Assembly: GCF_023284045.1 (NCBI RefSeq)
Contig: NZ_JAKIKQ010000003.1
Span: forward strand, 62,001-126,000
Length of the DNA stretch: 64,000 nucleotides
Reading direction: 5' to 3'
Source of the DNA: Shewanella kaireitica
Lineage (GTDB): Bacteria; Pseudomonadota; Gammaproteobacteria; Enterobacterales; Shewanellaceae
A program made the translations under genes and the position numbers. Of the stretch, positions 26,689 through 36,276 are shown one piece after another. The notes under the pieces were generated by a model that saw only the letters and a list, made by a program, of their open reading frames with translations, was not told where the DNA came from and ran no database searches. Every line of letters starts with the position of its first letter. The first letter of the stretch is position 1.

Positions 26689-27912
26689 TTACAGCGTGTA
26701 ACGAATACCAATTGCGATACCGTCGTCTTCTGAGATCTCCATAGCTGCTTGCTGTGCTTTATCTGCACTAGTGAAGTCACTAAAATCTTTACGACCTTCT
26801 AAGTAAAGTACAGTGTTTGAATCCCAAACATAGTGAACACCTGCTACTGCAAACTGGCGTTTAAACACATCACCATTATATGCTGCTTCATACTCGTCAC
26901 CAGCATCTAAAATGTTGTAAGAAACGAAGGTACGGATGCCGTTATCGAACTTGTATGAGAACAGTGATTCAACACCCCATGCCTCTGGAAGCATGCGACC
27001 TAGGTTATCAGTATCATGGAACTCTTGCTTGTTGACGTTTGCTGCGCCGTAGAAACCTTCTCCGTCCCAGTCGCCCCACGTGATACCAGCACCATAGATT
27101 GAGTCAGTTTCAGTAAAGCGCTGACCCGTTGAAGTCGTCGCTTCAAACTCACCTAAGTTAAAACCAGCAGTAAGTGTAAGCTTGTCAGTAACGTTATAGG
27201 TTGCCGCACCACCGTAGGTGTAGTTGTATTCAACCGTTGTTACAGCATCGGCAGTATTTGTGCCAATCGCTTTAACAGCCATAAAGTTAGCAGTTGGTAA
27301 GATTGGTGATGAGCCATCTTGCTCTTCATCTACATCAAAACTGTCTTGCTTTAACTGTGCTTGTAGCGCAAAGCTAAAATCACCGAATGCATTACGGTAT
27401 TGAACAGTCTTATCGCCACGACCAGTACCATTTACCGCACCGTCTGCTTTGTTGTAGGTGTAAGTACCAGAAGCATTACCATCCCAAACAAAACCGTAGT
27501 TAGTGTTGTACACGACGTCATACCATGCGCCCCACTGCTTACCAATGGTAATAGAACCATAAGTATCGTGGCTTAAACCAACATAACCTAAACGGTTATT
27601 AAGAAAGTCACTGCTTTGAGATTCAAAGTTACTTTCACTGCTGTATGCAATAGTACTGTTACCAAATGGGTTAACGCCCCACTCTAATTTAGTGTAGGCC
27701 TTCCAACCGTCGCTCATTTCACGTGTAAAACCGAAGTTAATGCGTGAAGCGCCGTTTACGACTTGAGTATCACCCTGAGTGTTAATGATTCGAGCATCAA
27801 TGAAGCCGCCGATTTCAACTGCGTTTTTACTGTCTTTATAAATTTCGATTGCTGATGCTGTTGGTGCAAAGATCACTGCGGCCAAAGCCGATGCTACTAA
27901 AGTCTTTTTCAT
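26689..27912 (-). CDS. Gram-negative general porin
   Basis: 407 residues with signal peptide (MKKTLVASALAAVIFAPTAS) and the alternating beta-strand pattern of a 16-strand trimeric porin. Seen: IEIYKDSKNAVEIGGFIDAR, SRINFGFTREMSDGWKAYTK, NNRLGYVGLSHDTYGSITIG with the porin motif GSITIGKQ, then regular strands to the C-terminus IAIGIRYTL. It forms an outer-membrane channel for small solutes. Monocistronic, with a long upstream region of its own (27913-28144) and a strong terminator. Confidence 0.9.
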   Translation of the reverse strand: MKKTLVASALAAVIFAPTASAIEIYKDSKNAVEIGGFIDARIINTQGDTQVVNGASRINFGFTREMSDGWKAYTKLEWGVNPFGNSTIAYSSESNFESQSSDFLNNRLGYVGLSHDTYGSITIGKQWGAWYDVVYNTNYGFVWDGNASGTYTYNKADGAVNGTGRGDKTVQYRNAFGDFSFALQAQLKQDSFDVDEEQDGSSPILPTANFMAVKAIGTNTADAVTTVEYNYTYGGAATYNVTDKLTLTAGFNLGEFEATTSTGQRFTETDSIYGAGITWGDWDGEGFYGAANVNKQEFHDTDNLGRMLPEAWGVESLFSYKFDNGIRTFVSYNILDAGDEYEAAYNGDVFKRQFAVAGVHYVWDSNTVLYLEGRKDFSDFTSADKAQQAAMEISEDDGIAIGIRYTL

Positions 27913-28144
27913 GTAATGCCTAACCTTTAATTATGTTCAGTCTGCTTCATCAATATTTATTCCATTCCGTTGTTTTCTTTCTATCCTAATTGCAAACGAG
28001 GTTAGCAAAAGATTAGCAATCACTCAAAGACGAACATCACAAATACAGCCATGTTTTGCACTAAATTAACTAGTGAAACCACAACCCACAAAGGATTAAA
28101 CCAACTGTTAACATTTAAGCAGCAGCTTATTAATAGCTTTCAAT

Positions 28145-30529
28145 CTAAATTAACGTCATCTGATTTGATGTCACTTGACTGAAACTTTTATTCATTATTG
28201 AAAGTATTGGTTCGGCAATGGGCCCTAATTGACGATTAATGTAGTAATCAAAATCAATGGGAGATGTTTGGTGGGAAACAGGTTCTGCGCCTGATGTTGT
28301 CATCACGTACTCTATTCTGGCTCCTCTTTTCGTCACGCTCTCATCGTTGGTAGCGTCAAACAGTATTCTAGCCGCTTTTAGGTGTGGAGAAGACTTTGCA
28401 GTGTAGTCTTCAAGGTTACGCCTTAGATTTTTTACGAAGATCAGCTCCTCGTCATAGGCTCCTCGATTTAGTGCTTCAATCGTGGATTTAATGTAGCCCT
28501 CTACATCTTGATGATCGAACAGTCGCTCATACAGCTCATATTGCACACGCCTAGCTAAGGGGGACCAGTCACTTCTCACTTGCTCCATCCCTTTAAAAAT
28601 TAACTCCTTCTCACCTTTAACAGTTAGTTTGGTACCGACGTAGCGCTTTTTAGACCCTTCGGTAGAGCCGCGGAGCGTTGGCATAAAAAACTGTTCAAAA
28701 TGGGTTTCAAACTCCAACTCAAGAAAACTCTCTAGTTCAAAGTCGTTGGTTAACTTTTGTCGCCATCGCTGATTAACTTTTGATGCTAGAGATTTACCGG
28801 TCGCTTGTACTTGTTGTTCGTCATAATCATTTCCCAACCACACAAATGTTGAATCGGTATCGCCATAAATAACCTCAAACCCCTCTTCTTCGATCCAGCT
28901 GCGTGTCTGTTTCATTATTTCATGGCCACGCATTGTGATAGAGCTTGCAAGCTTGGCATCATGAAATACACAGCCACGAGAGCCGAGCACCCCGTATAAC
29001 GAATTCATAATAATTTTAATTGCTTGAGATAAAGGAGCATCCTGGCTGGCTTTGGCCTGCTCTCTTTGCTCAGAAAGGTACTTAATCAACTGCGGCAATA
29101 TAGGAGTTTTACGACTAAAACTTGCACCTAAATAACCTGATACCGTTTCTGTTTCAGCTTGCTCTGCAGATTCAACGAGTCCCTTAGGATCAATAAGGAA
29201 CGTTCGAATAATTGAAGGGTAAAGGCTCTTAAAATCTAACACTAGGACATGCTTATACAGTCCTGGTACAGAGTCCATCACATAACCGCCGGGGCTTTCA
29301 ATTCCATCACTTGCAGGCGAGCTTGGCGCAACATAGCCACTTCGATGCAAATGCGGTAAGTAGAGGTTCATGAATGCTGCAACAGAAGCGCCTACCCGCC
29401 CAAGTTCCAAGCCGGTCAGCTTGGCTCTCTCGATAGCAAAATCAAACAACTGGGTTTTCTCAAATATGTCCCATACCAATCGGCTGTCTGTTAGGTTGTA
29501 ATGGGCTAAGGCAGGCTTATCATTTGCAAAGAGTTCATTAATCTCATCCATTCTATTGACAACATTGTCGATAGCTTTCCCTTCATCTAGCAATGCTCGC
29601 GAAACAAATTCCAGTGAATAGCGATCAAATTGGTAAAAAGCAGCTTTTAACCAATCAATGCCATCAAGCACAACTCGGCCATACAGTGAGAGCGTCTCAG
29701 GTCGAAATTTATCTTCGACTTTCCAAGATAGATTTTGGTTATTGCGTCCAATGGCCAGTGCTATGCCATGATGTTTTGCGCGGCGAAATAGCAAGGCTAA
29801 ATCAAATGTCACTACAGACCAACCGATAATAATGTCTGGATCGTATTCTTTAAACCAAGCGACAAGCTCATGGATCAATGCCACTTCATTGTTAACCCAC
29901 TCAATATAATTAACCTCAACCTCTTGAGGCTGCCCTACCATTATCACTTTTTCAAATACGGCACCATTTTCCGTTTGGCCATATAAGCCAACAGAATAGA
30001 GCTCACCAGAAAAACTACACTCAAAATCAAGCGAAACAGCTTTTAGAGGTTGTACGAGCTCTGCCGGTCGAGCTTTTTTAGCGATAAATCGCGGCTCTGT
30101 ACCTTGTTCAGCTTCTACATAATGACCACTAAATTCAACATCTAAGGCGATAAAGCGTTCGATAAGAAATCGATGCTCAGCCCTAATGTCACTCTCATAC
30201 AGCTCTATAGCTTGGTCTTTAGCAACTCGAATCAAATTTCGTTGCTGCCTTATATCACTGCAGTAAAGTGCGCTAACGTTTTCGAGTTGGAAGTTTCTTA
30301 GCGGCAAACGCTTGCTGCGGATATTAGTAAGCTCACGGTGCTCGTTGAGTAGCCCTTCATCTGTTGTCCGAATAAAGCAAACATGCTCTTGCTCCGGAAT
30401 TTCAACTATGACGGGGCCAAATTCGGTCGCCACAACATATGCTAAACTTAACCCCGTTTTTTGCTGGGTGACGTGACGAGTTAGCACGCGACCTTTCAAT
30501 ATCTGTGACGCACTAACAGTAGGGTTCAT
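28145..30529 (-). CDS. polB: DNA polymerase II
   Basis: Family B polymerase used in replication restart and translesion bypass after damage. About 794 residues from ATG 30529; a GTG at 30553 in the same frame is an alternative. Motifs in order: exonuclease I SLDFECSF, exo II YDPDIIIGWSVVTFDLALL, polymerase A LDFKSLYPSIIRTFLIDP, polymerase B KIIMNSLYGVLG, polymerase C YGDTDSTFVWLG, and GSKKRYVGTK. It matches E. coli PolB throughout. Transcribed divergently from dinG with a LexA site between them, so SOS induction is expected. Confidence 0.96.
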   Translation of the reverse strand: MNPTVSASQILKGRVLTRHVTQQKTGLSLAYVVATEFGPVIVEIPEQEHVCFIRTTDEGLLNEHRELTNIRSKRLPLRNFQLENVSALYCSDIRQQRNLIRVAKDQAIELYESDIRAEHRFLIERFIALDVEFSGHYVEAEQGTEPRFIAKKARPAELVQPLKAVSLDFECSFSGELYSVGLYGQTENGAVFEKVIMVGQPQEVEVNYIEWVNNEVALIHELVAWFKEYDPDIIIGWSVVTFDLALLFRRAKHHGIALAIGRNNQNLSWKVEDKFRPETLSLYGRVVLDGIDWLKAAFYQFDRYSLEFVSRALLDEGKAIDNVVNRMDEINELFANDKPALAHYNLTDSRLVWDIFEKTQLFDFAIERAKLTGLELGRVGASVAAFMNLYLPHLHRSGYVAPSSPASDGIESPGGYVMDSVPGLYKHVLVLDFKSLYPSIIRTFLIDPKGLVESAEQAETETVSGYLGASFSRKTPILPQLIKYLSEQREQAKASQDAPLSQAIKIIMNSLYGVLGSRGCVFHDAKLASSITMRGHEIMKQTRSWIEEEGFEVIYGDTDSTFVWLGNDYDEQQVQATGKSLASKVNQRWRQKLTNDFELESFLELEFETHFEQFFMPTLRGSTEGSKKRYVGTKLTVKGEKELIFKGMEQVRSDWSPLARRVQYELYERLFDHQDVEGYIKSTIEALNRGAYDEELIFVKNLRRNLEDYTAKSSPHLKAARILFDATNDESVTKRGARIEYVMTTSGAEPVSHQTSPIDFDYYINRQLGPIAEPILSIMNKSFSQVTSNQMTLI

Positions 30530-30589
30530 AGCTATAGACTCAATTAAATTCACGAATAAGCACTTATTTCTTCTTAGGCTATGTAATCA

Positions 30590-30605
30590 CTGTTATTATG
30601 TACAG
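30590..30605. promoter_or_regulatory. LexA (SOS) box between polB and dinG
   Basis: CTGTTATTATGTACAG is a full match to the gammaproteobacterial LexA consensus CTGT-N8-ACAG. It lies 61 bases upstream of the polB ATG and 26 bases upstream of the dinG ATG. Both genes are LexA-controlled in E. coli, so one shared operator for the divergent pair is likely. Confidence 0.88.
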
Positions 30606-30630
30606 CATTATTTACTGGACCAGTGCATTC

Positions 30631-32703
30631 ATGTTATCCGCAGACGTTAAAACCCAGATCCGTACTATATATAAAGGCATCGCTTCGTCTTTGCCCAACT
30701 TTCGCTCTCGGCGAGAACAGAACTATATCGTCGCGGAGATCTCGAAAACGCTTGCGGGGGAATACGATAAACAGCGTCGAATAATAGTAGTAGAGGCAGG
30801 CACGGGTATTGGTAAGTCACTGGCCTATATTCTAGGGACAATCCCACTGGCATTAGCCAGTAAAAAAAAGGTCTGTATCGCAACGGCGACTGTGGCACTG
30901 CAAGAGCAGTTACTGCACAAAGACTTGCCCTTTTTCCTGCAGCATTCAGGGTTGGATTTTACCTTTGGTTTAGTCAAAGGCCGTCAGCGTTATGTGTGTT
31001 TATCAAAGCTAGAGATGCTTGTTGGTCCAGACAACAGTTCGCAAATGGCAATGTGGCAATCAAAGCCCGATCAAAGCCAAGTTGATATGCTCGAAGGCCT
31101 ACTTAAAGATTTTAAAGAGTCCCGTTGGAATGGTGAGCGCGATACACTCACCAAACCACTGCCAGATCACCTATGGCAGCAAATAGCCTGTGATAAACAT
31201 AGCTGTCACAAACAACTCGCCAGCCATAGAAACTGCCCGTTTCATAAAGCCCGAGAAGATATCGATACTTGGGATGTTCTGATTGCTAACCACAGCTTAT
31301 TGTTTGCAGATCTAGAACTCGGAGGAGGTGTTATTTTACCCGATCCAGAAGATCTCTATTATGTCATAGATGAAGCACATCACCTGCCTATCGTTGCTCG
31401 TGATTTTAGTAGTGCACAAGCCACAATTCGAGGTGCCACCGATTGGCTGGAAAAGCTAACGAAAACGACTTCGAAACTGCAAAACCAGATTAAGAGCAAT
31501 TATATTATTGCCCCTGCGCAAGCAATGCTTGACCATATCGGTGATATCAGTGGTTTACTCAACCAAGTTGCCCATTTTTGTGATGGCCAAGCTAAGCAAT
31601 TCGATAACCCTGAAAATCGCTTTCGTTTCGAACATGGTAAATTACCACCAGCTCTGCTTATTCTCGCAGAAAACTTAGCCACGGCCTCTAATGTTGCCCT
31701 TAAACAGTTTAATAAAATGCTCGCCCTGCTCAATGAAGCGATAAAAGATGGTGATATCCCCAAACATCAATCGGAGGCATTACTGTCAGAAACCGGCTTT
31801 ATGCTGCAGCGAATCGAGAATTTACAAAAGCTGTGGAGGATGATGGCTAAACAAGATAATCCTAAAGGCGCACCAATGGCTCGCTGGATAGAACAGCTGA
31901 CAGGTAAGCAATCAGATTATTTATTCAGTGCTTCACCAATTGAGGTCGGCTTTATGCTTGAGAATTTACTCTGGGATAAAGCTGCTGGGGTTGTACTTTG
32001 TAGCGCAACACTCAGAGCACTGAACAATTTTAATCATTTCACTCATCAAGTCGGTCTGTCTATTAATGATGGTAGCCGTTACCTTGCGCTCGACTCACCG
32101 TTTGATTTTGAACAAAACGCCACCTTGTTCTTACCCCAAATGGACACGGAGCCAACCCATGACAATTATACCGATGAGCTGGCAAAACAGATTATCGCGC
32201 TTGTTGAAGATGAAATGGCAAGCTTAGTGCTTTTTGCATCATACTGGCAGATGGAAAAAGTGGCAGATCTGGTCGAAAACAAAATTAAAACAAGCTTACT
32301 CATCCAAGGTACCTTGCCAAGACAAGAGATCTTAAAGCAGCACAAAGCCCTTTGTGATGACACCAAACCAAGTATTATCTTTGGTACTGGCAGTTTTTCA
32401 GAGGGACTCGATCTACCGGGGGATTACTTAACAAATCTCATCATCACTAAGCTACCCTTTGCTGTGCCGACCTCCCCTGTAGAGCAAGCTCACTCAGAAT
32501 ATATTAAAATAAAAGGTGGAAATCCCTTTTTGCAACTCACAATCCCAGATGCGTCGCGCAAACTGGTACAAAGTTGTGGTAGATTACTCCGAAAAGAACA
32601 GGATTATGGCCGAATTTCTATTTTAGATAGACGCTTAGTGACCAAGCGTTATGGAAAATCTTTATTAGATGCCCTACCACCTTTTCGACGTGTTATTGAA
32701 TAG
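30631..32703 (+). CDS. dinG: DinG, damage-inducible ATP-dependent helicase
   Basis: 690-residue superfamily-2 5'-3' helicase of the XPD/DinG type, acting on R-loops and damaged forks. Seen: Walker A EAGTGIGKS near residue 60, four iron-sulfur Cys positions (GRQRYVC, then CDKHSC and RNCPF), DEAHH near 250, and the C-terminal QSCGRLLR motif VI. ATG 30631 is chosen over the upstream ATG at 30598, because the latter lies inside the LexA operator and would add an 11-residue non-conserved leader. It heads a compact plus-strand gene run that extends to the ComFB gene. Confidence 0.94.
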   Translation: MLSADVKTQIRTIYKGIASSLPNFRSRREQNYIVAEISKTLAGEYDKQRRIIVVEAGTGIGKSLAYILGTIPLALASKKKVCIATATVALQEQLLHKDLPFFLQHSGLDFTFGLVKGRQRYVCLSKLEMLVGPDNSSQMAMWQSKPDQSQVDMLEGLLKDFKESRWNGERDTLTKPLPDHLWQQIACDKHSCHKQLASHRNCPFHKAREDIDTWDVLIANHSLLFADLELGGGVILPDPEDLYYVIDEAHHLPIVARDFSSAQATIRGATDWLEKLTKTTSKLQNQIKSNYIIAPAQAMLDHIGDISGLLNQVAHFCDGQAKQFDNPENRFRFEHGKLPPALLILAENLATASNVALKQFNKMLALLNEAIKDGDIPKHQSEALLSETGFMLQRIENLQKLWRMMAKQDNPKGAPMARWIEQLTGKQSDYLFSASPIEVGFMLENLLWDKAAGVVLCSATLRALNNFNHFTHQVGLSINDGSRYLALDSPFDFEQNATLFLPQMDTEPTHDNYTDELAKQIIALVEDEMASLVLFASYWQMEKVADLVENKIKTSLLIQGTLPRQEILKQHKALCDDTKPSIIFGTGSFSEGLDLPGDYLTNLIITKLPFAVPTSPVEQAHSEYIKIKGGNPFLQLTIPDASRKLVQSCGRLLRKEQDYGRISILDRRLVTKRYGKSLLDALPPFRRVIE

Positions 32704-32711
32704 GACAACGA

Positions 32712-33485
32712 TTGGACTTAATACTAGACCCGAGTAGCTGGGCTTTACTGGCATTGATAGGGTTAATTGCAGGGTTTATCGACGCGGTTGCTGGCGGCGG
32801 AGGACTACTATCAATACCGGCTTTGCTTACCATGGGAGTACCTCCTCACATGGCACTGGCTACCAATAAGCTGGCAGCGTGCTTTGGCTCATCAATGGCT
32901 GCATACACTTATTATAAGCAACGGCTATTCTCTCCTAGCTTGTGGTATCACACATTTATAGCCACTTTTATCGGCGCAGTTATCGGTACCTTTATTGTTT
33001 CGATAATCGATAACCGATGGCTAGAAAAGTGGTTACCGCTAATAATTATTGCTATTGCTATCTATACTCTTTTTCAGCCCAATGCCATGGGTTGCAAAAA
33101 CTGTGACATTCCAGTGAAACCCAAAAGTAGGTTTAAGCAGTGGCTACAAGGTCTGCCACTTGGTTTCTACGACGGGTTTGCCGGGCCGGGTATTGGTGCG
33201 TTTTGGACAGTAACCAGTACCGGGATGCACAAACTGCCTTTGCTTTATAGCTTAGGGCTTGCTCGAGCGATGACCTTTACCAGTAACTTAACGTCACTCA
33301 TCATCTTTTTTGTGATGGGACAAGTCAATATAAGTATTGGCCTAGCAATGGGAGTATGTATGATGATTGGTGCTTATATTGGCGCGCATTCTGCCATTAA
33401 GTTTGGCCTCCCTTTTATTAGGCCTATTTTCGTCACCATGATTTTACTTATTGCTGCCCAGTTAGCTTGGAGTGCCTGGGTATGA
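32712..33485 (+). CDS. TauE/SafE-family membrane permease
   Basis: 257-residue polytopic inner-membrane protein of the sulfite/sulfonate-exporter-like family. Motifs: GLIAGFIDAVAGGGG near residue 20, ALATNKLAACFGSS, PLGFYDGFAGPGIGAFW. It is a paralogue of the protein at 8230-9003 but clearly diverged, with an extra CKNC-containing loop near residue 120. The start is TTG 32712 with AGGAC upstream, 9 bases after the dinG stop. Its stop overlaps the priC start (ATGA). The substrate is unknown, and why it is coupled to DNA-repair genes is unclear. Confidence 0.85.
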   Translation: MDLILDPSSWALLALIGLIAGFIDAVAGGGGLLSIPALLTMGVPPHMALATNKLAACFGSSMAAYTYYKQRLFSPSLWYHTFIATFIGAVIGTFIVSIIDNRWLEKWLPLIIIAIAIYTLFQPNAMGCKNCDIPVKPKSRFKQWLQGLPLGFYDGFAGPGIGAFWTVTSTGMHKLPLLYSLGLARAMTFTSNLTSLIIFFVMGQVNISIGLAMGVCMMIGAYIGAHSAIKFGLPFIRPIFVTMILLIAAQLAWSAWV

Positions 33486-34144
33486 ATACCAATGAACTCA
33501 TCAATAAACTCAAGCAGCAGCTAAAACAGTTAGAACAAGATGTATTGCAGCACGATGCACAATTGCCGCAAGGGCAGCGTAAAATGATGCAAGATGTTGA
33601 GCGCTTTAATAATGAGCTCTTTATACAAGAAGGCGCTCAGCTCAAACCATGTATCGATCAGCTATCTAAAAATATAGCCCAACTGCAACAGCTCCTTGCT
33701 GCAAAGCGCTCACATCCTACCATTATCTCTAGCTGTGAGAAGATCCAAGACAGGTTTAGTGCAGTGCGCCGCGCGCTGGCAACCACCAATATCAACATTA
33801 AGTCGCTAGAGCAACAAAAGCGTACCCGCCGAGCACATGCAATTAAGCGGGGGGCGAAGGCTCACCAACAAAGTGGATTTAGCTGGATAGCATCAAATGT
33901 CATGCAAAACAGCCATCAACTGTATGAAGAACTTAACAAACATTTGAACTGGGCTAAAATTATTGAACAAAAAATTGAAAATTTGCAATCTTCTCTTGAA
34001 AACTGTCATAGTGCTGACAAAATCAAGCTACAGAATGAGATCCTTGCTCAACACTCTCGCCTCGGCAAGTGTCGGCAAGCTACTAGCTATATTGAAGATC
34101 GTATCCAATTATTTGAGCGACCTTTCAAGAGCCAAAATCGTTAA
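33482..34144 (+). CDS. priC: Primosomal replication protein PriC
   Basis: 220 residues, mostly helical and Gln/Lys/Arg-rich. PriC helps reload DnaB at stalled replication forks and binds SSB. The C-terminal part QNEILAQHSRLGKCRQATSY followed by IEDRIQLFER parallels the E. coli PriC end (EVEAYEARLARCRHALEKIE). The N-terminal half is diverged, as is usual in this family. The start ATG 33482 overlaps the permease stop by ATGA; an ATG 15 bases upstream is possible. Its place behind dinG fits a replication-restart role. Confidence 0.8.
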   Translation: MNTNELINKLKQQLKQLEQDVLQHDAQLPQGQRKMMQDVERFNNELFIQEGAQLKPCIDQLSKNIAQLQQLLAAKRSHPTIISSCEKIQDRFSAVRRALATTNINIKSLEQQKRTRRAHAIKRGAKAHQQSGFSWIASNVMQNSHQLYEELNKHLNWAKIIEQKIENLQSSLENCHSADKIKLQNEILAQHSRLGKCRQATSYIEDRIQLFERPFKSQNR

Positions 34145-34153
34145 GGAGCAACA

Positions 34154-34873
34154 ATGAAACCGCTACTACCCATCACCGCTATTCTCGCTTTATGTGGTTC
34201 TTCTGCGGCATTTGCTGCAAATTTAAATATTCCTATGGCATTTGAGTATATTGCGCTTGATGGAAAAGAAGTTGAAACCAGTTTGTTTAACCACAAATCT
34301 GAGCTTGAATTGGACAACGGCACCCACAAAATTGCCATTCGTTATAACGATCTTGTCGAAGACGACTTTAGCGACAGCGAAACCAATGTTAAGTCATCTC
34401 CGTTTATCATCACGCTTAAAGTTGATGGTGATTATGAATATCAGATGAAACCAGCAGATGGCGATTTTGTTAAGCACCCAAAAAAGTTTGCTAAATCGCC
34501 TCAAGTGGTTATCACTCGTAACGATAATGGCAATGTAAACTACCAAGTAAAGCAGACTAATATTACAGAAGAGTCATTTGTATCTCGCCTGTTTAGCGGC
34601 AATACCGCGACTGATATTGATGTCGAAGCGGCAGTTGCAACGGGGGCTGCAGCAAGTGCAGCTACGGCATCTTCAACGCCAGTAGCGCCAGTAAGTAAAG
34701 CTTCACCAGCTGTTGCAGCAACCGCAGTCACAGCGACAGCTGCTACAGCGAATAGAACGGTCACTACAGCTGATGACGCTGCAAAGGCCGAACAGATGCT
34801 ACAGTACTGGTGGTTACACGCAGATGAGAAAACACGTAAAGAGTTTATGAGTTGGGCTATCAAACAGCTTTAA
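34154..34873 (+). CDS. DUF2057 (YccT/UPF0319-type) secreted protein
   Basis: 239 residues: signal peptide (to about AAFAAN, residue 22), then the DUF2057 domain (about 23-145: [43 protein letters not shown]). An Ala/Thr-rich low-complexity linker (about 155-205) follows, and a C-terminal helical tip [20 protein letters not shown]. The domain is envelope-located and of unknown function. The linker plus tip make it longer than a bare DUF2057 protein. AAGGAG precedes the ATG. Probably cotranscribed with priC (9-base gap). Confidence 0.83.
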   Translation: MKPLLPITAILALCGSSAAFAANLNIPMAFEYIALDGKEVETSLFNHKSELELDNGTHKIAIRYNDLVEDDFSDSETNVKSSPFIITLKVDGDYEYQMKPADGDFVKHPKKFAKSPQVVITRNDNGNVNYQVKQTNITEESFVSRLFSGNTATDIDVEAAVATGAAASAATASSTPVAPVSKASPAVAATAVTATAATANRTVTTADDAAKAEQMLQYWWLHADEKTRKEFMSWAIKQL

Positions 34874-34885
34874 GTTTTTTAAAGC

Positions 34886-35806
34886 ATGCTGCCACTCATC
34901 TATCACGCCAGCTATTCCAAGCTGGCGTTACCCTCCAAACACCGTTTTCCTGCAACTAAATATCTTTATCTATACCAGTATCTGTTACAGCAAGGCATTG
35001 CGAAGCAATCGCAATTTTTCGCTGCACAAGCGGTCACACAACAAGCATTAACTGAAACACACTGCAGCAACTACGTAAGTCACTTCATCAATGGCACACT
35101 TGATGCTAAATTAATGCGACGCATTGGGTTTCCCTGGAGCAAGTCCTTATTAGAAAGAACACTGCGCTCTGTCGCGGGTACTGAATTAACCTGCAGAAAA
35201 GCCATAGAATATGGCTGCGCCATCCATTTAAGTGGAGGCTACCATCACGCCCATCATCAATTTGGCAGCGGTTTTTGTATTTTCAATGATTTAACCTATG
35301 CAGCTCAACAAGCTTTAAAGTATCCAGACATAGACAAGGTACTCATTTTTGACTGTGATGTGCACCAGGGCGACGGCACCGCGACAACCGCAGCCACTTT
35401 TAATAGCATCATCACTTGCTCTATTCATTGCCAACATAATTTCCCCGCACGTAAGCAGCAATCAGATTACGATATAGAACTTCCTCGCGGTACTGCTGAT
35501 AAATACTACTTGGAAACTGTAAGTCAAACTCTTAACTACCTTATTCGCCTACATCAGCCCGATCTCATTATTTACGATGCCGGTGTCGATATTCATACTG
35601 ATGACAACCTCGGCTACCTTAATATCAGCACTGAAGGTATTTATGCCCGCGACAAGTCGGTAATACAGCAAGCGTATTCAGCCAAAATACCCATTGCTTG
35701 TGTGATTGGAGGGGGATACAGTAATGAACAACACCAACTCAACATTCGACATAGCCAGCTGTTTTTAGCTGCTAATACCGTTTTTAGCAATGACCTTAAT
35801 AAATAG
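34886..35806 (+). CDS. Histone-deacetylase-fold deacetylase
   Basis: 306-residue member of the HDAC/AcuC/acetylpolyamine-amidohydrolase superfamily, a zinc-dependent deacetylase. Catalytic motifs are complete: GGYHHAHHQFGSGFCIFND near residue 117 (the His pair), FDCDVHQGDGT near 152 (zinc ligands Asp/His), YDAGVDIHTDD near 231 and GGGYS near 273 (followed by NEQ). The substrate in bacteria is rarely known (acetyl-lysine or acetylpolyamines). It lies 12 bases after the DUF2057 gene on the same strand. Confidence 0.9.
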   Translation: MLPLIYHASYSKLALPSKHRFPATKYLYLYQYLLQQGIAKQSQFFAAQAVTQQALTETHCSNYVSHFINGTLDAKLMRRIGFPWSKSLLERTLRSVAGTELTCRKAIEYGCAIHLSGGYHHAHHQFGSGFCIFNDLTYAAQQALKYPDIDKVLIFDCDVHQGDGTATTAATFNSIITCSIHCQHNFPARKQQSDYDIELPRGTADKYYLETVSQTLNYLIRLHQPDLIIYDAGVDIHTDDNLGYLNISTEGIYARDKSVIQQAYSAKIPIACVIGGGYSNEQHQLNIRHSQLFLAANTVFSNDLNK

Positions 35807-35848
35807 ATTTATAGATTTGATCATTAAAAATGATTCAGGGAGAGGTAT

Positions 35849-36115
35849 ATGCAATTGGACATTAGAAATTACTATGAAGTTCTTTTACTTGAGATGCTTT
35901 CAGACGAAGGCTTGTTAGATGAGTTACCTGCAGATTATCTTGCAGATCTATGCTGCATTACACTGAATAAATTACCGACTCGATATATTCGACACTTAGT
36001 TGATACCTACTTTTTTGAAGATTATGCCGAGCTAACCAAAATGAAGTCGGAGATCCAACAAGCATTGGAAGAATCTAGAGCATTTTTGAAGGCAAATCAG
36101 AAAAAAGAGGCTTAA
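35849..36115 (+). CDS. ComFB-family protein
   Basis: 88 residues with the ComFB pattern: an N-terminal NYYEVLLLEML segment, DYLADLCCITLNKLPTRYIR (few-loops-then-LNxLPxxY signature) and a charged helical tail. ComFB-domain proteins were first named from late competence and several are now known to bind cyclic dinucleotides. Two adjacent Cys replace the CxxC found in some homologues. GGGAGAGG is a strong ribosome site. Last gene of the dinG run. A role in nucleotide signalling is inferred from the family only. Confidence 0.75.
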   Translation: MQLDIRNYYEVLLLEMLSDEGLLDELPADYLADLCCITLNKLPTRYIRHLVDTYFFEDYAELTKMKSEIQQALEESRAFLKANQKKEA

Positions 36116-36146
36116 CACAATAATGGGAAGCTTACAGAATATTTGC

Positions 36147-36195
36147 AGGTTTCCCTAGAGCCACACCACATTGGTTAACAATCACATGAGTCACT
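36147..36195 (-). repeat. Decayed partial copy of the SRP RNA 3' end
   Basis: AGGTTTCCCTAGAGCCACACC (36147-36167, also at 36276-36296 in ffs) is followed 16 bases later by CACATGAGTCACT, both identical to the 3' portion of the intact ffs gene 130 bases to the right and in the same order and strand. The middle and 5' parts (GGAAGG tetraloop core) are absent. This looks like the remnant of a tandem ffs duplication. Confidence 0.65.
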
Positions 36196-36276
36196 GTTAA
36201 TATTGGTATTATTCACAAAAATTATAAGATTTATAAGGGTAATAACCAGGAAAGTTAGAAGTAGAAAGGATTTGGA

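Noticed and set aside
34540-34863. 107-codon antisense frame with Ala/Val repeats
   Set aside because: Mirror of the Ala/Thr-rich linker of the DUF2057 protein.
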